From Halobacteriovorax sp. (GTDB taxonomy: Bacteria; Bdellovibrionota; Bacteriovoracia; Bacteriovoracales; Bacteriovoracaceae): DNA of 35,611 bases. Every line of letters starts with the position of its first letter. The stretch's first letter is position 1. Positions 19,052-27,341 of this stretch are shown here, piece by piece. Below the pieces are notes generated by a model that worked only from the letters and a program-made list of their open reading frames with translations, had not been told where the DNA came from and did no database searches. Location of the stretch: the NCBI GenBank assembly GCA_002686115.1, contig NZAF01000179.1, forward strand, positions 1 to 35,611. Direction: 5' to 3'. The position numbers and the translations under genes were made by a program.

Positions 19052-19072
19052 GCTTACTCCTCATTCAAAACT

Positions 19073-19132
19073 TAAGGCTTCGCCTTATATCAGTCGCTAT
19101 CGCGGCTGATGCCTAGAATCTCACGATTCTAG
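19073..19132 (-). promoter_or_regulatory. Three consecutive hairpins in the flgC-fliE intercistronic region
   Basis: TAAGGC-TTC-GCCTTA (19073-19087); ATCAGTCGC-TATC-GCGGCTGAT (19089-19110, one T/G position); CTAGAATC-TCAC-GATTCTAG (19113-19132). Confidence 0.75.
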
Positions 19133-19569
19133 TTATTTCCAATTTCCAGCGCTTTCATGGCCATGCCTTTTGTTGTATTCATGACATTGATATTGGCCTC
19201 ATAAGCTCGAGATGCTGAGATCATATTTGCCATCTCTTCCATCACATTAATATTTGGATATGCTACATACCCTTGCTCGTTTGCTTCAGGGTGATTTGGT
19301 TCATACTTTAAAATCGGTGGATTATCAGTAGAGATTACTTCCGTTGCATGAACTTGCTCAGCCTGAGCGTCTAATTCACCTTCAAGAATTTCAGAGAAAC
19401 TCTCTCTTGCTGGCTCACTTCCAAAGACAACTTCTTTCTTCCTATAAGGACCACCTTCAGCAGTTCTAGTGGTCTGAGCATTCGCAATATTAGATGAAAT
19501 AGCTGCCATTCTCTTCTTTTGAGCAGCGATTCCAGATGAACTAATTTTTAAGGTCGTCAAAAGGTCCAT
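19129..19569 (-). CDS. flgC: Flagellar basal-body rod protein FlgC
   Basis: TLKISSSGIAAQKKRMAAISSNIANAQTTRTAEGGPYRKKEVVF...GYVAYPNINVMEEMANMISASRAYEANINVMNTTKGMAMKALEIG. Confidence 0.95.
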   Translation of the reverse strand: MDLLTTLKISSSGIAAQKKRMAAISSNIANAQTTRTAEGGPYRKKEVVFGSEPARESFSEILEGELDAQAEQVHATEVISTDNPPILKYEPNHPEANEQGYVAYPNINVMEEMANMISASRAYEANINVMNTTKGMAMKALEIGNN

Positions 19570-19580
19570 TCAGTCCCCCC

Positions 19581-19988
19581 CTATTTTTCACTTTGTATTG
19601 TGTACTTAAGAAGCCCTAGCTTCTTATTTAAAAGCTTTACAGACGCATCATATAAAACTTTATTATCGACCATTCTGGCCATTTCAGCGTCGCGATCAAC
19701 AGTGTTTCCATCATCGCTCACGACGCCGTTTGGATCTTCATAGATTTCTGGTTTGAGGTTATCAAAGCCACCACTTCCCACATCATAATGACGCTCATCG
19801 GAGGCAAGCATCTCCAGGTTCCCATCCACATCTAATGCTCTCTGGAGTGCCGCTTCAAAATCTAATCTCTTAGCTTTGAAGTTAGGCGTATCAGCATTAC
19901 TGATATTCGACGTGATCAGTTGTTGCCTCATCTCTCTCATTTTAAGAGATGCTGCAAGTGCCTTCATTGTTTTATCCTCAATTCTCAT
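19581..19988 (-). CDS. flgB: Flagellar basal-body rod protein FlgB
   Basis: LKMREMRQQLITSNISNADTPNFKAKRLDFEAALQRAL; VDRDAEMARMVDNKVLYDASVKLLNKKLGLLKYTIQ. Confidence 0.94.
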   Translation of the reverse strand: MRIEDKTMKALAASLKMREMRQQLITSNISNADTPNFKAKRLDFEAALQRALDVDGNLEMLASDERHYDVGSGGFDNLKPEIYEDPNGVVSDDGNTVDRDAEMARMVDNKVLYDASVKLLNKKLGLLKYTIQSEK

Positions 19989-20004
19989 AAAACCTCTGTG
20001 CTCC

Positions 20005-20022
20005 CTTAAGAGTTATCTTAAG
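20005..20022 (-). promoter_or_regulatory. 7-bp perfect hairpin at the regulator-flgB junction
   Basis: CTTAAGA-GTTA-TCTTAAG; the loop overlaps the regulator stop codon (20013-20015), 17 bp before the flgB ATG. Confidence 0.5.
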
Positions 20023-20942
20023 TTTACGAAGTATGAGTTACCTTCATTTCTGTATTCATTGATCTTATTTCTAAGTGTTCTAATTGATACACCTAAGATC
20101 TTCGCTGCCTGTGTTCTATTTTCTGAAGTATGAACAAGTGCTTTCTTAATAAGAAGTCTTTCAGCTTCCTTAAGTGACATAAGTCTGATTCCTTCACTAT
20201 CATCATCAGAGATAATATTAACGGCTTTCTTCTCACCAATTTCAAGAAGCTCTTCAGTAATCACTTCACCTTCAATATTTTGAAGAGTACTTTCGATGAT
20301 TGCTTTAAGTTCTTTTACATTGTGGGTCCAGTAATGACCTACAATCTTCTTCATTGCTTCTTCACTTACTGTGATATTTGCACTTTCAGTGATTTCAGAA
20401 ATAATATTTTTTGCGATTAACTCAATATCACCAACTCTCTCTCTAAGTGGAGTAAGAGTAATTGAGTTACTTGATATTAATGTATAAAGACCTCTGTAGA
20501 ATCTTCCAGCACCAACAAGCTTTGAAAGATTTTTTGTTGTTGTAGCAACAAGTCTTACATCAATTTCATAATCTTCTAATTCACCAAGAATTTTATGTAA
20601 TTTCTTTTGAAAAACGTCTTCTAGACCATCGACGTTAACAAGAACAATTGTTCCTCCGTTACCATTCTCTAGAACACCTTTAACAAATCTTCCTGTTTCT
20701 GGGTCTCTGTATCCTAAGATTTGATTTTCAACGTCAACAGTTTCTTTAGAACAATCAACCATATAAATAGGCTTATTTCCTCTTGTAGAGTTAGCGTGAA
20801 TGTACTCTGCTAATGTTTTCTTTCCGATCCCAGCTTCACCTACTACTAAAACTGGTGTTTTTGTGACGGCTACGTTCTTTGCAACCTTTAGAGACTTTAC
20901 GATTTTAGGATCTTGTCCAAAGTACTCTGCTGATGTGTTCAT
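20013..20942 (-). CDS. NtrC/bEBP-type AAA+ regulator-like protein lacking GAFTGA, with Fis-type HTH
   Basis: Walker A VGEAGIGKKTLAEYIH; C-terminal HTH NRTQAAKILGVSIRTLRNKINEYR; no GAFTGA and degenerate Walker B (GGTIVLVNVDGLE). ATG at 20942 preceded by AGGAGGT. Confidence 0.85.
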   Translation of the reverse strand: MNTSAEYFGQDPKIVKSLKVAKNVAVTKTPVLVVGEAGIGKKTLAEYIHANSTRGNKPIYMVDCSKETVDVENQILGYRDPETGRFVKGVLENGNGGTIVLVNVDGLEDVFQKKLHKILGELEDYEIDVRLVATTTKNLSKLVGAGRFYRGLYTLISSNSITLTPLRERVGDIELIAKNIISEITESANITVSEEAMKKIVGHYWTHNVKELKAIIESTLQNIEGEVITEELLEIGEKKAVNIISDDDSEGIRLMSLKEAERLLIKKALVHTSENRTQAAKILGVSIRTLRNKINEYRNEGNSYFVNLR

Positions 20943-20987
20943 TTGACCTCCTGTCGTCATTTTTTAACTCTCATTCCATGAGCTAAT

Positions 20988-23630
20988 TTAAATTGATCTA
21001 TTCCTTAAGTTTAATAATGTTAACTCTGACTTTGCCATTTCTTTTATGTATGGCTCTGTGTCTTTATCATTTACAAGCTCATTTAAGAATTTCTTTCCTT
21101 CGTCATCCTTATTAACCTTGATTAAATGTCTTCCATATAGATACTTCACTCTATTGCGATACTCTGAATTTTCATATTCTTTTAAAAAAGTCTTTGCTTC
21201 TGTCTCTGCCTTTGGACTTAAACTAGAAAATAATATTTCAGATCTCAGGTATCCAACTCTTTCTTTTAAGTTTTGAAGAGCTTGTGCATTATCACCAATC
21301 TTTTGAACATCTTTAAGAAGAGCTTGGCTGACTTCTAAAAACTTATCTTTCTTGATTAGCTTATAAATACTCTCCAAATAATTCCCTACAGATAAAATTA
21401 GGTCATTACCGTCAATAGAATTAAAATTTGAACTCTTTGCAAAGAATGTCTCAAAGCTAGACTCAGCATCTTTATATTTTTTCATCTCAAAGCTTGCTAG
21501 AGCTTGATAAAAAATAGCTTTTGCAGATGATGACTTTCTTGATTTCATCTGAGAGATAAGTCTAGATACTGTATCCCAATTCTTTAGCTTGATGTTTCTG
21601 ATGAGCTTTAACTCTGACAAGATGGCATTGCGACCGTCAATTTCTTGTCTCTTAAGCCAAATTGGGTATGATCTCACTTTTACATTATCAGCACTCGCTA
21701 GATTAGAATAAATTCTTTCAAATCCATCCCAAAGTCCTAAGTTAAGATAAGACTTAGCAATGATAAACTGAATACTTGGATCCATAGCAACTTTAGAGAA
21801 ATAAATCTCTTTATAAATTTCCCACGCTCTAATGGCCCTAGAAAACTTGTTTTGGTTATAATTCTTTTGAATAATTCCAAAAACAATCTCTGCTCCGTCA
21901 CCATGAAATACTTTTTTAATCTCAGCCTTCATTGATGTTAAAGGGAGTGCCGTTAGAAAACTTAAAGCCTTATTATATTCTTTATCAACGATAAATGTTC
22001 TAAGTCTCACAAGCCATAATAGTTCTTGAAGATCATCATTTAATTTAGTTTTATCATCAGCCTCAATAAAGACACGTGTCTCAATGTCTTCTTTCGTTGG
22101 CTCTTTTTTTCTAATCGTTCTAAGTGCAACATATCTGAGCTTTGCTTCAAAGCTAGCGTCTTTATCCTGTGAACGATTAATTGCGTTCTTATATAGAGCG
22201 AGAGTTTCACTAAAGTTTTTACCGAGAATCTCGTATGCATGAGCGATACGAACACGAGCTTTCGAAGAGCCTGAATGATAGGAATGCTTATCTAGAAGTT
22301 CATCATAAATCTTAATTGCCTTATCATAATCAGAGTTTCTAAAATATGCTTCCCCTACATTGAAGTAGATTGAAGGAAGTAAAACTCCAGTATTCTTTGC
22401 AACAAATTTCTCGTAATTTGAAATCGCTTGATCTTCTTTATTATTATTTAATAGTGAATAAAGTTCATAAGCTAGAATCTTTTGCTTTGAGATAATCTTA
22501 TTTATCGTTTTCTCTCTCGCAAGCTCTTCAATTTGTTCTGTCTGGTTTAATTTCGCTAAACAATGAAACATTAACTCTGAAGCATGCTCAAGTTCTTCAT
22601 AGTCAAAGTTTTCTTTTGCATCAGCAAAGAATCTCTTCGCATACTTTAAGGTTTGTATATAATCATCCTTTGCAAGAAAGAATTGAATCATATACTTTGA
22701 AAGACCTTTTCTAAGTTCATAATCTTTTGTTCTATCAACGATATTAGAAAACATTGAGATTGAAGTTTGAATAGGCTTTAAGTCACCCTTGTCTCTACTT
22801 TCTCTTAATAAAGCATTGGCCTTCAGATACTCGTTAAATGAATAGTTTTCATCTTCACCGTATTTTTTCTCGTATAGCTTTATCGACTTATACATTAGTC
22901 CATACTTTCTCTTCTTATAGAAGTTTACTGAAAGCTGCATATGAGCTTCTTTATCACTCTCTTCAAAATTTCTATCTTTTATTGGGTAGAAATATTCAGG
23001 AGTTTTCCTTGAAAGATCAATAAAATCTTTAAGGTCTGGAATCAATGCTTCGTAATTATAAATAAATGGTGCTCCATAACGATAGTCTCGATATGGTAGT
23101 TCTTTATTAACAACTATTTTTACCTTTGATGGCTTAAGCCTTACTACTCTTTTCTTTTGAACTTTTGCAATTTTCTTTGCAGGGCTTTGTTTAACAACCT
23201 TAGGCGCTGGAGCTTTAACAGCTGCAGACTTTTGAGAAACCTCATTTTCATCTTTCCACAAGTCTACAAAGTATGCTTTTTCTCTTTCTTTATAGAAAGT
23301 AAAAATTTCGATGTCTTCATTTAAAGTAATCGTAAAACCAAATACATTGTTACCTTCTGAAGGAAGATTCTTTTCAATGCTTTTAATTTTAGAGTTCTTT
23401 AAATTCATTAAATCTTTTTTGAGGTTTTGGTATAGGTCATTATTAAGAGTCTTAACGTATATCTTGTTGTTGATCTTATTAACTTTTAAAAGTTCTTTTG
23501 AAGAATAAAATTTCATTCGGAAGTAATCACCTGCTTCTTCTTTTAAGAAAACCTTTTCAGCAAGAGCCGAAGCACTAATGATAAATGCTATAAAAGTGAT
23601 TAATGTGAAATTAACTGATCTTTTTTTCAT
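20988..23630 (-). CDS. Large secreted/periplasmic TPR-repeat protein heading the flagellar cluster
   Basis: Signal peptide MKKRSVNFTLITFIAFIISASALA; TPR-like repeats (e.g. PSIYFNVGEAYFRNSDYDKAIKIYDELLDKHSYHSGSSKARVRIAHAYEILGKN). Confidence 0.75.
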   Translation of the reverse strand: MKKRSVNFTLITFIAFIISASALAEKVFLKEEAGDYFRMKFYSSKELLKVNKINNKIYVKTLNNDLYQNLKKDLMNLKNSKIKSIEKNLPSEGNNVFGFTITLNEDIEIFTFYKEREKAYFVDLWKDENEVSQKSAAVKAPAPKVVKQSPAKKIAKVQKKRVVRLKPSKVKIVVNKELPYRDYRYGAPFIYNYEALIPDLKDFIDLSRKTPEYFYPIKDRNFEESDKEAHMQLSVNFYKKRKYGLMYKSIKLYEKKYGEDENYSFNEYLKANALLRESRDKGDLKPIQTSISMFSNIVDRTKDYELRKGLSKYMIQFFLAKDDYIQTLKYAKRFFADAKENFDYEELEHASELMFHCLAKLNQTEQIEELAREKTINKIISKQKILAYELYSLLNNNKEDQAISNYEKFVAKNTGVLLPSIYFNVGEAYFRNSDYDKAIKIYDELLDKHSYHSGSSKARVRIAHAYEILGKNFSETLALYKNAINRSQDKDASFEAKLRYVALRTIRKKEPTKEDIETRVFIEADDKTKLNDDLQELLWLVRLRTFIVDKEYNKALSFLTALPLTSMKAEIKKVFHGDGAEIVFGIIQKNYNQNKFSRAIRAWEIYKEIYFSKVAMDPSIQFIIAKSYLNLGLWDGFERIYSNLASADNVKVRSYPIWLKRQEIDGRNAILSELKLIRNIKLKNWDTVSRLISQMKSRKSSSAKAIFYQALASFEMKKYKDAESSFETFFAKSSNFNSIDGNDLILSVGNYLESIYKLIKKDKFLEVSQALLKDVQKIGDNAQALQNLKERVGYLRSEILFSSLSPKAETEAKTFLKEYENSEYRNRVKYLYGRHLIKVNKDDEGKKFLNELVNDKDTEPYIKEMAKSELTLLNLRNRSI

Positions 23631-23673
23631 TTAGGTAGAAACTTCCTGTTTCAAATTGTTACTGTCAAAAAAC

Positions 23674-23705
23674 TGTTAGTTCATTCCTCCTGAATTTAAC
23701 TAACA
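23674..23705 (-). promoter_or_regulatory. 8-bp perfect inverted repeat flanking an SD and a two-codon ORF in the TPR-gene leader
   Basis: TGTTAGTT (23674-23681) and AACTAACA (23698-23705). Minus strand: TGTTAGTTAAATTCAGGAGGAATGAACTAACA. Confidence 0.5.
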
Positions 23706-23801
23706 TAGTTATTCTACCGTTTTTTGAAAAATTTAAAAGGAAAATTTTTCTCATAGGAGATTTTTTCCATGTCAATCTTCTAACAGCTATAAATTGTGAG
23801 A

Positions 23802-23831
23802 AACCCGAGTGTCCTACTAGGACAGGTGGTT
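23802..23831 (+). promoter_or_regulatory. Compact two-stem hairpin upstream of a small membrane-protein gene
   Basis: Inner stem TGTCCT-ACT-AGGACA (23810-23824), outer AACC/GGTT (23802-23805/23828-23831). Confidence 0.4.
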
Positions 23832-23876
23832 ACCTTTTGACCCTGAATCGAATAAAATATCTTTATATAGAGGTTC

Positions 23877-24101
23877 ATGATGAAGAAGATGGGATTTATG
23901 TTTTTGGCCATAGGCTTGTTTGCCGCCTATGGAACATATAACTTAAAAACAACTAAAAAATTTAATTATAGAAATACACAGTTTACTGGTACTGCAAATA
24001 GTGACCCCGAAACATATCAAGGCACTGTGAATATAGCGATGATTCTATCAGTTGTTGGTATTGGTGGTGGTTTAATTATGATTATGAAAGGAAAATCTTA
24101 A
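23877..24101 (+). CDS. Small hypothetical membrane protein
   Basis: 74 aa, two hydrophobic segments (MGFMFLAIGLFAAYGTY; NIAMILSVVGIGGGLIMIM). Confidence 0.6.
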   Translation: MMKKMGFMFLAIGLFAAYGTYNLKTTKKFNYRNTQFTGTANSDPETYQGTVNIAMILSVVGIGGGLIMIMKGKS

Positions 24102-24105
24102 CCAA

Positions 24106-25635
24106 TTATTGAGTCATTCCAAATTCAGATAGATTTCTCTTTTTCATTTTTTCAATAAGAGTTGTTCTATTCATCTGTAAAAGCTTTGAAGCTTGGTTCT
24201 TATTTCCAGAAGTTCTTTCAAGAGCTTGTTTAATTAAAGACTCTTCTACTTGATTTAAAAATCCCTTAAGATTTAGTCCTTCATCAGGTAGAGAAACTAC
24301 TTCTTCAAATTGAATCAGTTTATGATTAGTAAGTGCTAAAACCTTTGGAGGTAAGTCTTCAACCTCTATTGTTCCACCACCTTTTAAGATAACAAGGCGT
24401 TCAATTAAGTTTTCAAGCTCTCTAACATTTCCAGGCCATTCGTAGCTCATTAATATCTCTAGCACCTGATCATTAAACTTAATTGCATTTCTTCCATCAG
24501 CACTAACAAACCTAGATAAGAAGTATGAAATAAGAAGTGGAATATCTTCTCTTCTCTCTTTTAGCGCTGGTAACCTTACAGGAATAACATTTAGACGATA
24601 GAAGAGATCTTCTCTAAAGTTTCCATCACTCACAGACTTTTCAAGATCACGGTGAGTTGCTGTTATAATTCTAACGTTAATAGGAATTGGACTTGTTGAT
24701 CCAACTCTTTCGATTTCTCTATTCTGTAAAACTCTTAATAGTTTAACTTGTAATAAAAGTGGCATATCGCCAATTTCATCCAAGAAGATCGAACCTTTAT
24801 CAGCGACCTCAAATCTTCCAATTCGAGTTGAAACAGCACCTGTAAATGCTCCTTTCTCATGACCAAAAAGTTCACTTTCAAGAAGATCACCAGGTATTGC
24901 CCCACAATTTACAGAGATACAATTTTGATTATTTCTATTTGATAATTCATGAATGGCCTTAGCAACTAGCTCTTTACCTGTACCAGAGGGACCTCCGATC
25001 AGAATTGTAGAGTCAGAATTAGCGACTTTTTTAATTCGATCAAAGATTTTTCGCATAATCTTTGATCTTCCAATCATGCCGCAGAACATGTCATCTTCAG
25101 TAGGCTCGATAAGTTCGAATTTATGAAGTCCTGGTTTGGCATTTTCCTTTCTTTCTATATTGAAAAGCCTTGGATCAACATTCATCTTCTGAGTCATCAC
25201 TCTTACGACAAGATCTTTTAATACTGTTAATTCAAAAGGCTTTGTAAGATAGTGGAAAACACCTTTTTTAGTAGCAGCGATTGCTGTTTCAATAGATGCA
25301 AAACCAGTCATAACAATTGAGATAAAATTATAATTTTTTTCTTTAAGAATATCTAAAAGATAAAGACCATCATTATTAGAGTTTTCAAAGCTAATATCCG
25401 TAATTAAGCAAAATGGCTTATTTTCAGCCCTTTGCTCAAGAAATTCTAGTAACTCGTTAGGTCCTACAAAGGATTTAACAGAAAGGCCGACAACTTTTAC
25501 TAAGTACTGATGAATACTTCTTGAAAGTAGTTTGTCATCTTCAACAAGGTAGATCTCAGGGATTTCTCCAACACTTGTTTTCGTAGCATCGTTATCAATA
25601 TCAAATGATTGGTTTAAAAAGTTAATGTCTTCCAT
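24106..25635 (-). CDS. Sigma54-dependent NtrC-family response regulator (FlrC/FleQ-like HTH)
   Basis: Receiver ([10 protein letters not shown]...ITDISF...KPFEL), AAA+ with Walker [79 protein letters not shown]. Confidence 0.93.
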   Translation of the reverse strand: MEDINFLNQSFDIDNDATKTSVGEIPEIYLVEDDKLLSRSIHQYLVKVVGLSVKSFVGPNELLEFLEQRAENKPFCLITDISFENSNNDGLYLLDILKEKNYNFISIVMTGFASIETAIAATKKGVFHYLTKPFELTVLKDLVVRVMTQKMNVDPRLFNIERKENAKPGLHKFELIEPTEDDMFCGMIGRSKIMRKIFDRIKKVANSDSTILIGGPSGTGKELVAKAIHELSNRNNQNCISVNCGAIPGDLLESELFGHEKGAFTGAVSTRIGRFEVADKGSIFLDEIGDMPLLLQVKLLRVLQNREIERVGSTSPIPINVRIITATHRDLEKSVSDGNFREDLFYRLNVIPVRLPALKERREDIPLLISYFLSRFVSADGRNAIKFNDQVLEILMSYEWPGNVRELENLIERLVILKGGGTIEVEDLPPKVLALTNHKLIQFEEVVSLPDEGLNLKGFLNQVEESLIKQALERTSGNKNQASKLLQMNRTTLIEKMKKRNLSEFGMTQ

Positions 25636-25680
25636 GTGTTCTGTGTCTCCATAAAGAATTCGTTGAATTCTCTCTTAAAA

Positions 25681-25709
25681 ATCGTATCTACAGAACTTAT
25701 ATGTGTCAA
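25681..25709 (-). promoter_or_regulatory. Sigma70-like promoter for the sigma54-dependent regulator gene
   Basis: Minus strand TTGACA (25709-25704), 17-bp spacer, TACGAT (25686-25681). Confidence 0.5.
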
Positions 25710-25772
25710 ATAATCGACGCTCGACAATTTTGCCCAGGTATTTCTAAGCTATTGAATATATTGACTTCGTTT

Positions 25773-26003
25773 CTAAAAAGATCTTACGGCATTAATAAAG
25801 TTCTGAACTGCGACATCTGGGCCCCCGGAATATGCCCAATAAAACACAAATAAAGAGCAAACGAGACCACAGGCAAAGAAAAATGCAGCAAGACTTCTTA
25901 TATCCTTAAGCCAAAAAAGATAACCAAAGGGCATAAAGATAAAAAATCCTGGAACACACCAAAAAGGAATGTATCTCACCATAAATTGAAGAAACTCATA
26001 CAT
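25773..26003 (-). CDS. Small hypothetical membrane protein
   Basis: 76 aa, hydrophobic; 10 bp downstream of lepB. Confidence 0.6.
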   Translation of the reverse strand: MYEFLQFMVRYIPFWCVPGFFIFMPFGYLFWLKDIRSLAAFFFACGLVCSLFVFYWAYSGGPDVAVQNFINAVRSF

Positions 26004-26012
26004 GGCCTCTCC

Positions 26013-26864
26013 TTAGATGCGCGTTCCAATTCTTGAAGGTCTAAAATGAAATGGCTCTTGTGACCAAGGATAAACAAGTGACATCCATACGAAGAATGCC
26101 TTACCTCTTACGAGTTCAAGAGGCACCGTTCCCCAGTATCTGGAGTCCGCAGAGAAATCTCTATTATCACCTAGAACAAAGACATGTCCTTCTGGAACAA
26201 TATACTTTTGAGGTGGATCAGCTTTTTTTCTAGAGTCTTGACCTGTTATAAATTCCTTATCTCCAATTTTTTGGCGATAAAAAACCATTTGTTCTGGATC
26301 GAAACCTGGCTTAGGGTCGTAGAGCTCACGATACTTTGCATCGTCTTTTACAACCTCTCTTTCTATCTTCTTCCCATTGATATAAAGATCATTATCAAAA
26401 ATCTCTATGACATCTCCAGGAATACCAATCGTTCTTTTAACAAAGAGAATACTTTTATCTCTTGGAAATTCAAAAACAATGATATCTCCTCGCTCTGGAA
26501 CCTCTTGCTCACCGAAGTAAATTGGTTCCCACCTCTTATCTAATCCAAGCCAATCAGAATATGTTCCAAAAAACTCAGAGAAAGGAACTTTAAAACCATA
26601 GCTCATTTTATTTACAACAATAGAGTCACCAATTGCGTTTGTTGGCAAAAGTGAACCTGAGGGAATATGGTAGTGATCAATAAAGGTTGATCTAAAACCA
26701 AAAACGATAAAGAAGATATAAATCCAAGACCAAGTCTCATATAAGAACCATTCTTTTGTCCAAGCCTTTGGTTTTTCTTTTGTCTTAGTCTCTTGATTTG
26801 ATGAAGTATTATCTAAAACTTCAGGTGTGTTTTCTGTTTGCTCTTCGCTCAAAGTTATCTCCAA
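26013..26864 (-). CDS. lepB: Signal peptidase I
   Basis: TM, HIPSGSLLPTNAIGDSIVVNK (Ser box), RGDIIVFEFPRDKSILFVKRTIGIPGD (Lys box), VLGDNRDFSADSRYWG. Confidence 0.95.
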   Translation of the reverse strand: MEITLSEEQTENTPEVLDNTSSNQETKTKEKPKAWTKEWFLYETWSWIYIFFIVFGFRSTFIDHYHIPSGSLLPTNAIGDSIVVNKMSYGFKVPFSEFFGTYSDWLGLDKRWEPIYFGEQEVPERGDIIVFEFPRDKSILFVKRTIGIPGDVIEIFDNDLYINGKKIEREVVKDDAKYRELYDPKPGFDPEQMVFYRQKIGDKEFITGQDSRKKADPPQKYIVPEGHVFVLGDNRDFSADSRYWGTVPLELVRGKAFFVWMSLVYPWSQEPFHFRPSRIGTRI

Positions 26865-26898
26865 ATCATTTAAAATAAAGACTATTCTATCTGAAAAT

Positions 26899-26928
26899 TG
26901 ACGAGTGTTCTAGTGTGGAGATAGTATC
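26899..26928 (+). promoter_or_regulatory. Sigma70-like promoter for the Cys-repeat protein gene
   Basis: TTGACG, 18-bp spacer, TAGTAT; SD GGAGG at 26949-26953 before the ATG at 26958. Confidence 0.45.
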
Positions 26929-26957
26929 AAGTAATAAATTAAATTCACGGAGGAATT

Positions 26958-27332
26958 ATGAAGCGTCTTGTTATTTTACTTTCTTTATCCTTACCTGCTT
27001 TTTCAGCGCCAATTCTAAGTTGTTTTAATAACTCACCTACTGGTGGTGTTGGTTTCTCATATGAAAATTGTGTGAATAGAAACTTTAGAGAAATTAGATA
27101 TCAGCTCAACTTAAGACTTGATACTTGTACTAACTGGGGAACTCAAGTGAATCCAAGTTATCCTTATTGTATAGATAGAAATTTTAGAGAGATCAGGAGA
27201 GAGTTTCCATCATACTTTATGCGTTCATGTACTAATTATGGTCCTAATCTTAGCTGGTTTTTTCAAAACTGTGTAAACGACAACTTTAGAACTGCTGAAA
27301 GAATCATTAGAGAGCTGGACTTAGAGCCTTAA
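26958..27332 (+). CDS. Small secreted protein with three Cys-containing repeats
   Basis: Signal peptide MKRLVILLSLSLPAFSA, then three units: C-x15-CVNRNFREIR / C-x13-CIDRNFREIR / C-x13-CVNDNFRTAE. Confidence 0.75.
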   Translation: MKRLVILLSLSLPAFSAPILSCFNNSPTGGVGFSYENCVNRNFREIRYQLNLRLDTCTNWGTQVNPSYPYCIDRNFREIRREFPSYFMRSCTNYGPNLSWFFQNCVNDNFRTAERIIRELDLEP

Positions 27333-27341
27333 GACTCTTAA

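Noticed and set aside
23800-23835. c-di-GMP (GEMM-I) or preQ1 riboswitch
   Set aside because: GGTTACC-like string and compact stems prompted the thought, but the conserved cores of these classes are not present.
26013-26864. LepB Ser-box variant (SGSLLPT rather than SGSMxPT) as unusual
   Set aside because: Substitution at the Met position is common in signal peptidase I; Lys box and downstream boxes are intact.
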